From Bacidia rubella (lineage: Eukaryota; Ascomycota; Lecanoromycetes; Lecanorales; Ramalinaceae), in contig JAVTIF010000008.1 in the NCBI GenBank assembly GCA_032158265.1, positions 1,302,001 to 1,366,000 on the forward strand: a stretch of DNA of 64,000 nucleotides, in the 5' to 3' direction. Shown here piece after piece: positions 56,825 to 64,000 of this stretch. Made by a program: the position numbers and the translations under genes. The notes beneath the pieces were generated by a model that saw only the letters and a list, made by a program, of their open reading frames with translations, did not search any database and was not told where the DNA came from. How positions within the stretch are numbered: position 1 is the stretch's first letter; each line of letters opens with the position of its first letter.

Positions 56825-57410
56825 TGTGCTTTTCAATCTGTCTCCAAATTCAACTTGCAAAGAAGTGAGACGGAGCTATAACAACGTTTCAGCGCGAATA
56901 GTGCTTCCAATCCTCGACTGAGTTATGAAGTGAGTTCGAGCAGGCCGAGAATGTATCTGCTGGAAATTTCAAGTCGTTCGTGCGCAGCATTGTACATGCT
57001 GATCAAGACCCTAAAGTCCTGTTGTCAACCATCGCGCAGGTTTGAAAACATTATTAAGCAGACCATACAACGCAGGATATCATGATAGGGAGAACAGGAC
57101 TTGTATCAATGCATGTTGACGTAGCTCAACGCTGCGAAGGCCAACCAGGGATGCCTAGCAGGACCCTGCATTGTTCTGCAATCTATATGGTTGACTGTGT
57201 AAGATGAAGGGTATGCGACGAGAAGTAAAGCAAAAAGGAAATACGAATAGACGCAGTGTCCGCTATGCACTGCACTGCGCTGCTCTAGAAATCTTATCCT
57301 TCGCATGAATGGAGGCATGATGAAAAGACTCTACCGCCCATTGGACGTTATTGCAATGAACGGGGACTATTGTTGAAAGCAACTTTCTTCCATCATGACA
57401 CTACATAATA
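56825..57410. promoter_or_regulatory. Upstream region of the FMO-like gene
   Basis: 586 bp up to the first inverted-repeat element. No gene seen. Confidence 0.4.
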
Positions 57411-57725
57411 GTGAGGTTCAGCCATCATTTTTACTCAGAAATGTTACTCAAAGGACTTGCCTTAATAGGTGGGGGTATTGAGGTCTGCGGGCGCAGTGCC
57501 ACAGGACTCCTGAAAATCTCTCAAATATTGCAGTTTTAGGAAAGCTGAGTAGATTACAATGTTACTTGGTGGTAATCAGGGTTTACTCAAACTGCCTTTC
57601 AAGGGAATTTCAAGGTTACTCAAGATAAGGGTGTGGCACTGCGGTCGCAGACCTGAATACCCTTTACCCCTTAAAGCAAGTCGTCTGAATAACATTTCTG
57701 AGTAAAATCCGTGGCTGAACCTCAC
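57411..57725. mobile_element. MITE-like element A, long terminal inverted repeats, TA flanks
   Basis: 315 bp. The first and last ~95 bp are inverted copies of each other at roughly 80 percent identity: gtgaggttcagcca at both ends, then actcagaaatgtta, aggtctgcg and gcagtgccaca. The element is flanked on both sides by TA (57409-57410, 57726-57727), the target duplication of Tc1/mariner-type elements. No coding capacity. It could fold into one long hairpin RNA. Confidence 0.82.
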
Positions 57726-57775
57726 TAATCCTCGCTTCATCACAGCACGGAAACTAGCGGTAGACACAAGGGCCT

Positions 57776-57997
57776 CCCCCCCGCCTCGCCGCTCGATCCG
57801 CACCACCTTCGCGCTAAACCGTTTTAGGAAGGTACCCTCCGAAGGCCCTCCGAAGACCCCCCGAAAATTAGGGGGCTGGCTCCCCGGAGCCCCCCAGGAT
57901 TTCAGGGGTCTCTAGGCGAGATCCCGCCAGAAAGCTGCCCATAAAGTTCCGAAAAGGGTTTAGCGCCTAAGGTGGTGCGGATCGAGCGACGAGGGGG
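57776..57997. mobile_element. MITE-like element B abutting the cyclase-like gene
   Basis: 222 bp with terminal inverted repeats of about 40 bp: left gctcgatccgcaccacctt then cgcgctaaacc; right is the reverse complement ggtttagcgcctaaggtggtgcggatcgagc (read in parts). The interior is GC-rich with several ccctccgaag and cccccga tracts. It ends about 10 bp from the stop codon of the HAD/cyclase gene. It shares the subterminal words gcgctaa and ttttagg with the element upstream of NUP120. Confidence 0.72.
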
Positions 57998-58007
57998 ATA
58001 CACAACG

Positions 58008-59693
58008 CTATATTCTGCAATTGTTCAGCTCTCCTTCCTGACTTTGTAACCTTCTGACATTCTCCCACTCTCCGATGGCCCTCACCGCCATGGTAGTCGT
58101 CAAGCCTTGATGCCAACAAGAACCTTCAAGACGGTTGAATTTGTAAATCACGCAGACTGGCCACGAGCCATCATCACATTGCAAAGCGAGTAATTTGTCC
58201 AAGCAGTCGTCAAGACGGAGTCCGCATCTTGCACCCGCAATCACACGGCATGCAAGACCCAAAGCATCTGTCTTAGTATGCGTATGTGTTAAGACGCATT
58301 CCTTGATTATTGGAAGGAATTGAGTTCTCAGATGAGCTAGGCCACTATCCTTAGAGCTCTCATGGCTTTCCCCCGCTTCCATTGGCTTAGCAATGACTGG
58401 CGACCGACGAAGTACTAGTAGCCGCGACATATTGAACAGGAAGAAATCAGGGTTGGTGTAGTAATGCGAACCATTTTCGTACGCCCCAGTGCGCAATACA
58501 GTCAGCAAGAAACTCTCCACGCCTTGGACATCATTGCCCCTTCCGTAAGCATAGAACATTGCGAGCGCGTTTGAGAGAGCCATAAGGTCGAAACGAACTT
58601 TCTCATCGTTCATATAAGCATTGAGCAGATCGCTACCTTCTTCGAGCCTACATTGAAGCATTTCGTTCAAGATGTTATTGGCACCGGCGAAACCCTCGGG
58701 AGAGGCCAAACGCGGTAGAGTCAAGTATGCAAGGGAATTGGTTTCGAGACAAGGAGGAAAATCCCACAGACCTGCGGGGCAAGATCCCACAAACCAGGAG
58801 AATTTTGTTGTTGTCAATGTCGGATCGACCATTTCTGGATAGAGTAATGACGGATCACCTGTCAGCTCTAAAATCAAACATTGGATGTAAAAATCCCGAA
58901 TCCTATTGCTGGTAATAGATGCCTCCAAATCCAAATTCTCGGCGTGCTGCTGCAGCCATTCTCGAGCTGGGAAAAGAGGGTCGTGCACAAACAATCTCAA
59001 ATTACGTTCCAGATTGGGTTGCCCGGCATCTATGAGCAGAGTCGAAAAATTGGTGGCCCGAGCTGAGATATGCGCATCGACAGACGCCGTAACGAAAACT
59101 ATGTTGCTAGGTTCCAAGTGAGCATTGCTTGAACTTTTAAGAAAACAGTCGAAGATCGCTGGGTATGAGAGACGGGCACCAATCTCGTACGAAAGGTGAG
59201 ATTGAATGGCTGCAGAAATATTGTCTAATTCTGGACGCAATTTGGACCACATCATAGATGACGTGTTGCCGATAATATGGATGGTAGCCTTGTGGCTGTT
59301 ATTCTTGACGAAGTCTTTGAAGCCGGACTCAAAAGATCTGATATCCATCCGTAAGTGGCAAATAATTGGAACATAACAGCCATTGAGGGTCGAACAGTCG
59401 ACTTAGAAAGAGGAGTCATCCTACCTTTCAAGACAGAGCTCTGTCACCTTCTGCACATCCTCGCTCGTGACATCTTTCATATTGCTCTGGAGTTGATGTT
59501 GGCATTCTGATAAGCTAATGCACCCTCGCTCAAGATCAGCCCAGGCTCGTGCGTGGACAACATCGTAAGCGATCTTCTTCAGCCGTTTGTCATTCTCTAA
59601 AGATTTGGCTAGCGACGTGATGGCTGAGAGGTCAAGGAGGACTACCTGAGCCCTAGTGAAGGAGTCTACTCTAGGCGTCGGAATGATTCCCAT
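58008..59693 (-). CDS. HAD-like/terpene-cyclase fusion protein (AstC/drimane-synthase type) with altered motifs
   Basis: Exons 59693-59425 and 59337-58008; 532 aa. The 87-nt intron (gtagga...gatatcag) joins TELCLER to SFESGFKDFV. N-terminal HAD-like part: VVLLDLSAIT with Asp21 of motif I, IHIIGNTSSM (motif II), then IVFVTASVDA at about 169-178, where the motif IV acids are usually VFVDD. C-terminal cyclase-like part: LRLFVHDPLFPAREWLQQHA, DFYIQCLILELTGDPSLL, then FPPCLETNSLAYLTL at about 283-297, where family members read PxDLDTTS, and the QW-like ALQCDDGSWP at about 474-482. Length and order match fungal HAD-type sesquiterpene synthases. Substitutions in both active sites make its activity uncertain. 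The upstream frame opens with GTG only, so the ATG at 59693 is used. Confidence 0.78.
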
Positions 59694-60640
59694 CTTTGGA
59701 TATTTGTGGACTCTTATGACCCTACTCTTGAACACGGAAAATGACTGTTCAGCATCTGCAACTCTAGAGCTTGAAATGCTATTCACGAATTCTACTGAAC
59801 ACCAGATCTTCTATTTACAGGTTCCTGAAAACCCCTCGGCCGAAGGATTGGCCTTTTCGCTATCGGCTTATTACACTAAAGCTGATTACTTGATCTGGTC
59901 CCGGATCCCCCCGTTTGTCCCATCTTTAGTGGACTTTGGCGCCCGTGTTGGTGTTGTTCTCAATATCACTTAATAATCAAAAACAGATATTGGTGGATGT
60001 TTTGTTGATTAATGCCCGATTTGGCCCGAGTTTCACGGACAACACCGTCTTAGCGCCGTCTTTACGCCGTCTAAGACATTAAACCTGAGAGCGTTGGATC
60101 CGGCTAACATTGACCATTTAGAACCTTAACAATCTCCAATCTCAACTCAAAGGTCAGATAAGTAACATGCCTGCGTCCAATCAGTCCCCTGTCTCTTAGA
60201 AAACAGTAATTTTGCCTGTTCAAACCTGTTCAAGTTAGACTCCGAGTTTCACGAATGTCCTTGAAGACAAAGGAAGGGTTAAGTTCGGTGACCAGAGCGT
60301 CCCGGATGAGTTCGGTGACTAGACCGCCTTTCTGCCTTATTACCCAATTGAGGATTCTTCTTGGGTCCTTCCAACACGTGTCGCTCATGTTTCGAGAATA
60401 TTGGCCATGAACTCATAAGTTACTCAGCTTATAGAAGATTGCGTCAAGTGTTTTCTCTCACCATGTGTTTGTAATTGCAGTCAACGTTAGTGAGCTTAGC
60501 AAGTGTTTTATGTAAAAGTTATGATGTTCAGCTTACCGTCTCATATACTACACTATGACTTGTGCTGACCAGTCAGTTATGTCGATATTGACTTACTTCG
60601 CTTGAACTCTCCATGCCGGTCCCTTCTTGGCAGACATTGT
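59694..60640. promoter_or_regulatory. Intergenic region between the two terpenoid genes
   Basis: 947 bp. It holds an imperfect palindrome (ttaataatcaaaaaca paired with tgttttgttgattaa, about 59971-60014), a short hairpin (gtcttag...ctaagac, 60047-60077) and a 27-bp-spaced direct repeat (gttcggtgac, near 60283 and 60310). No gene called. Confidence 0.45.
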
Positions 60641-61744
60641 TCATTTTCGGCGATCACAAAGGTCTTTGTTCATAGTCAGCGGCGTAGCCCATTCTGACGA
60701 GTCAAACCATCCAACATCTCGTATTTCATCATAGTATTTGCGGAATTGAGTACCATCAGCGGTGTCTCCGATGCTCTCGTACATCTCATGTAGTCGATAT
60801 CGGTCCTGATCGCAAAAATGCCAAGTTATATAACCCTGAATGAAGGCATTCAATCTCGCCTCGATTATAGGGGTTCTTCCCCTACCAAAGACTGTCCTCA
60901 TTTGCTCAACGGATTGTATTGCATCAATGGTAAGGCGATCGAAGGCTTGCTGAGACGTCATCCCGTGCACACGACGATACATTCTAAATAGATTGACTTG
61001 ATCATCTGCGTTCTTTGTCTCTTTGAAGAAGGAGATCAAGTCGTTTGGAAAAGCCATGTACGGGTCCATCTGAGCCATCATGGTGGCGACCTCCTCAATC
61101 GCCTCATGTTCGGTGCATATGTCATTTGTAAAGAACGCAGCAGCAAAAGTATGCCCGCCTGAACTCATTCTACGGAGCGTCGTAGGAAAGTAGTCTGCCC
61201 CGGGGTGACCAAGGAAGTTGAGTGATTCGATCCAACTTCCTTGATACAGGTCGAGGGTGGACCGGTAGATGCTGAGTTGGCAGAACGGACTGTAGTGTCT
61301 GAACAGCGAAGAAGAAAGATGCTCGTTCATCAAGCGCCAAAAGGGATGTTTCTGCTCGTTGCCAGCGAAGAGATCAGGGATAAAGGAGTTCATTTCGGAG
61401 CCGGGTGTTAAGGAAGTTCCGTGCCCAGCACTATCATCAATCAAGACGGCGTAGACGAAGTAGATGCACAAGTCTACCATCGCCTGCTGCGGGAGCCTTG
61501 ACCAGCAACATACGACATGCAAAACTCCTGAGCGGAGGGCTTTTTCGATCCTCTTAGAATCGATTGGCAATTTGCCATCCTCGATAAGCTGTTCAAAGTG
61601 TGGCTTTGTCTTGCACCAAATATCTTGAAGGGCCGCCAGACGTTCTGCGCGGCTTCCATAGTTCTTGTCATTATAGTCGAACTTGTCGAGAAACTTTACA
61701 AGCGCGCCTACATTGGCTTCGAGTGAGACCTCAGTGTCTGACAT
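60641..61744 (-). CDS. Trichodiene synthase (Tri5)-like class I terpene synthase
   Basis: Intronless, 367 aa, typical Tri5-family length (about 370-380). Helix YFVYAVLIDDSAGHG carries the Asp-rich motif (Asp103-Asp104; trichodiene synthase has DDSKD, here the third acid is missing). The NSE triad is complete in MAFPNDLISFFKETKN (Asn234, Ser238, Glu242), and DRYRL (Arg315, Tyr316) matches the pyrophosphate sensor pair. ADYFPTTLRRMSSGGHTFAA is the diphosphate-sensing and kink segment. The expected reaction is Mg-dependent cyclisation of farnesyl diphosphate to a sesquiterpene; the product cannot be told. No transit peptide. It lies next to the HAD/cyclase-like gene and shares an upstream motif with the hydrolase. 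Confidence 0.9.
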   Translation of the reverse strand: MSDTEVSLEANVGALVKFLDKFDYNDKNYGSRAERLAALQDIWCKTKPHFEQLIEDGKLPIDSKRIEKALRSGVLHVVCCWSRLPQQAMVDLCIYFVYAVLIDDSAGHGTSLTPGSEMNSFIPDLFAGNEQKHPFWRLMNEHLSSSLFRHYSPFCQLSIYRSTLDLYQGSWIESLNFLGHPGADYFPTTLRRMSSGGHTFAAAFFTNDICTEHEAIEEVATMMAQMDPYMAFPNDLISFFKETKNADDQVNLFRMYRRVHGMTSQQAFDRLTIDAIQSVEQMRTVFGRGRTPIIEARLNAFIQGYITWHFCDQDRYRLHEMYESIGDTADGTQFRKYYDEIRDVGWFDSSEWATPLTMNKDLCDRRK

Positions 61745-61936
61745 GAGGGTGGTCTTTGCTGCTGAAACAGCAGGAGTGATATTGAGTGTAATTGGGCTTT
61801 AGGCTTGATGGAGGCTGGAAATAAGTAGGGAAAGCAAAATAGTAGAACGTTAAAGCTTATGTTGCAGGACTCTCATCTGTGCGTCGCACGTAATAGGCGG
61901 AGGACTTCGGGCCAGCCTGTAAAGAAAAGGGGTATC

Positions 61937-61975
61937 GTATCGCCGATCATGTTGCTTAATTAGTATCGCCGATAC
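61937..61975. promoter_or_regulatory. Paired palindromic sites gtatcgccgat(ac)
   Basis: gtatcgccgat at 61937-61947 and the near-perfect palindrome gtatcgccgatac at 61963-61975 lie 26 bp apart, about 195-230 bp upstream of the terpene synthase ATG. CG-rich palindromes suit dimeric zinc-cluster regulators. Confidence 0.4.
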
Positions 61976-62116
61976 GGTTCCTGACTGGTTCGGGACGTCT
62001 TCGTAGCAATTTTGCCGTGCAATATTCGTCTTAGCAATGTAGCTTGATGGCAATAGGTAAGGTACCCGAGGAGCTGAAATAGCAGCCAGGCAGGAGCTTT
62101 CTCGATTTGGAATGAT

Positions 62117-62140
62117 TCGAGCTTGCTGGAGAGCGGTGAA
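62117..62140 (+). promoter_or_regulatory. Shared upstream motif, copy 2 (terpene synthase)
   Basis: tcgagcttgctggagagcgg continues tgaa; one mismatch to 51751-51774, same orientation relative to the downstream minus-strand gene, 373-396 bp upstream of the terpene synthase ATG. Confidence 0.5.
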
Positions 62141-62536
62141 TTCTCCAGGCTAGCACTTGAAGTGGACTAGCTAGGTCTTTCATATCAGTGGGCAGTCAAC
62201 TTACATGTATGGCGGTGGGCTTATCTGGACCAACTCACATTTCGTAATTTGGGAATCTTTCGTAGGAAGATAAGACTCCGATACGGAGTTCCACGGGAGG
62301 GATTGTAGATGTACGCTGTTCTGACATCGCATACCCTCGTTCAAAATTAGTCCATTGGTGTTGTCCACTTGAGTGTTGAATTTCCGATTGTTCCTTCACT
62401 AGTGGTCCAGTTCGTGGTTTGCATTGAGGCCTCTTAGCCATTTGCCCACCTTAGCTAAAACTGAGGAGGCATAAGATGCAAAGATACAAAGGAAAGAAAA
62501 GTTGAGCAATGTAGACCAGTCCAAGCTAAGCCATAT

Positions 62537-63056
62537 TTGCGCAGATTGTCCGTCAACAACATCAATAGCTTTACCTGCGTCAGAGACACAAACCATACCA
62601 ATCTCCCACAAAGTTATGAGGTCTTTACTGAGCATGTCAAGCTCTTCCTAGAAGGCTGCTTAGGTCTCGTGGAAGAAATTTCTCATGAGCTCATTCATTT
62701 CCCATCCCATCAAGCGCCTCCAACCTCCGGCTTTGAATAGCCTGCTTGGGGAGAAAGCCTGCGAAGCAGACCAGTATTATATTCATGATCTCGCAATTCT
62801 ATCAAAGCTCCGACACCGTGGCTATGGGCAAGACTACATCACTAAGCTCTCTGCAATCACTAAGCGGTACTCGACTACCACTTTAGTCTCCATCTATGGT
62901 ACAGAACAGTTCTGGAGTCGTTTTGGGTTCGTGCCGGTGCGGGTCGACGATGTCTTGGGAAAGGAATTGGTGGACTATGGAGATGACGCAACTTACCTTG
63001 AGCGCAAGAACGTCAGATACTTTAGGCAGGCAACGATGAATGTAGAACAAGTATGA
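62537..63056 (+). pseudogene. GNAT-family acetyltransferase relic, frameshifted
   Basis: The 5' part (62537 to about 62695) reads LRRLSVNNINSFTCVRDT, LPQSYEVFTEHVKLFLEGCL in one frame; the 3' part reads ISHPIKRLQPPALNSLLG, YYIHDLAILSKLRHRGYGQD, FWSRFGFVPVRVDD in the next. The latter is the acetyl-CoA-binding core and C terminus of fungal GNAT enzymes (R/Q-x-x-G-x-G/A as RHRGYG). The frames separate at a CATTCATT tract near 62694-62701. Removing one CATT would restore a continuous frame matching the family, so a 4-bp duplication is the likely lesion. No ATG opens the 5' frame. No intron of usable size explains the shift. A young pseudogene is most likely; a sequencing error is possible. Confidence 0.65.
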
Positions 63057-64000
63057 ATAAGTATGCGTACAGAGCATCGTCGCTGCGATTCCGGCAAGGC
63101 CTTGAAACCCAGTCAATGTCAGCCTAAGGTTGGTTTTAGCTTACTCTCATATCTCATTTAGTACCTGTCGAGGCAAACTTTGGTCAGCACTTCAAGAATT
63201 GGGTCCTAGAGAGTGTCAAGACCTGCTTACGAGGATGGGCAAATATCTCAATGGCCACATTGTAGGATGGCAGATTTCAGAAAGAGGGCCCACGTCATCT
63301 TCATTTTCGGTGCATCAATGTTGACTGTCCAACTCAATCAAGCACTCGAAGCTTGTCTTCGACCCTGAGTAAAGAAGCCGCAGAATTTAATCATTCACAA
63401 GCTCCTATATTAAGGCAGCTCAAAGCCACTGCCTGCCTCTGGCGTCATTTTCATGCATTACGCGCGATGTCTGATGTATTTTCCATCGATGTGCAGGTAT
63501 GGTGAGTGGTGAGTCTTGTACTTATGAGGAAGATATGAATGGCAAAGCCCACTTGGACGAGGCCTCATGCTGTCAATCGGCCTGCTCGTTGCAAGCAAGA
63601 AGCCCAAAGTTGATAGTGAATATCAAGATGGTAAGTCCCGCCTCTTGAGACTTGACATCGTACTTCATGTATTAGAACTTGACTATAACAGGCCTATAAG
63701 ACGGCTATACCGAGTCGTTGCGTCTGCTACAGATTTCGTATCGTTTCTATAAGGCATCAATATGTATAGCATGGGGAGAAGTCATTTTGTTACGCTTGTT
63801 TGAGCTGAAGATCGCCTTCCAGCTACGGGCACTAAATTTAGCTTCTGTAACGGCGAAGTCGTGACCCAATGAGAGCCTTTGTATACGTCATTCAAGGGAG
63901 ATCTAAAACTAGTTGCAACTCTATTCATCTTAGTCAGGGGCTGTTGCCATGTTGGTTATCCAAATCCATTAACTCCTTCTTACACCAGGCCGCGATCTAA
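63057..64000. other. Right-end region without a recognised gene
   Basis: 944 bp. A plus-strand frame from the ATG near 63501 reaches a good donor (gtaagt, 63631) and an acceptor follows (about 63675 or 63691), giving a Cys-rich 80-residue text with no family match; not called. Confidence 0.35.

Larger units (their letters stand above)
61745..62536. promoter_or_regulatory. Upstream region of the terpene synthase
   Basis: About 790 bp carrying two gtatcgccgat sites and the copy of the 24-bp motif found upstream of the hydrolase. No gene seen. Confidence 0.45.

Noticed and set aside
59656..59973. Plus-strand 105-codon frame with a hydrophobic start
   Set aside because: Antisense to the first exon of the HAD/cyclase gene; no splice or family support beyond it.
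1..64000. CRISPR arrays, bacterial operons, prophage
   Set aside because: No spaced identical repeats and the gene structure is eukaryotic throughout.

Overview
The window is nuclear DNA of a filamentous ascomycete (Pezizomycotina). The evidence is many genes split by short GT-AG introns of about 40-70 nt, fungal-type housekeeping genes (ATP10, GOS1, RPL35, PUF6, VPS26, TRS65, NUP120), a conidiation (Con-6-like) protein, an RGS-LOV photoreceptor, and terpenoid-type secondary-metabolism genes. I cannot name the class or genus. All gene models below were spliced by hand from frame continuity, splice-site consensus and recalled family patterns. No database was searched.

Layout. 0-15 kb: 5' part of a Pol4/Pol lambda-like DNA polymerase, ATP10, GOS1, RPL35, an RGS-LOV photoreceptor, a small spliced RRM-like gene inside an otherwise empty stretch, gluconokinase, a LURP-one-like protein and PUF6. 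15-19.7 kb: a gene-poor island with two covarying tRNA-like elements, degenerate relatives, and one possible small secreted protein. 19.7-31.6 kb: a TM-anchored disordered protein, a small disordered protein, VPS26, a Con-6-like protein, branched-chain 2-oxoacid dehydrogenase E2, an S1/P1 nuclease and a nine-exon pyranose 2-oxidase. 32.7-48.6 kb: a large disordered protein, an orphan ORF, a HIRAN-SNF2-RING (HLTF/Rad5-like) ATPase, NUP120, TRS65 with a GC-AG intron, and an Mpv17/PMP22-family protein. 50.3-61.7 kb: a run of five minus-strand enzyme genes: secreted alpha/beta hydrolase, class I flavin disulfide oxidoreductase, FAD monooxygenase, a HAD-like/terpene-cyclase fusion with altered motifs, and a Tri5-like terpene synthase. 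62-64 kb: a frameshifted GNAT acetyltransferase relic, then nothing recognised.

The most interesting region is 50-62 kb, a candidate terpenoid biosynthetic cluster. A Tri5-type class I synthase lies next to an AstC/drimenol-synthase-type HAD-cyclase whose DxDTTS motif reads CLETNS and whose HAD acidic motifs are also lost, with an FMO-like oxygenase, a reductase-like flavoenzyme and a secreted hydrolase alongside. A 24-bp element (23/24 identical, same orientation) lies upstream of both the terpene synthase and the hydrolase. Two inverted-repeat (MITE-like) elements lie between the monooxygenase and the cyclase, and a third lies just upstream of NUP120.
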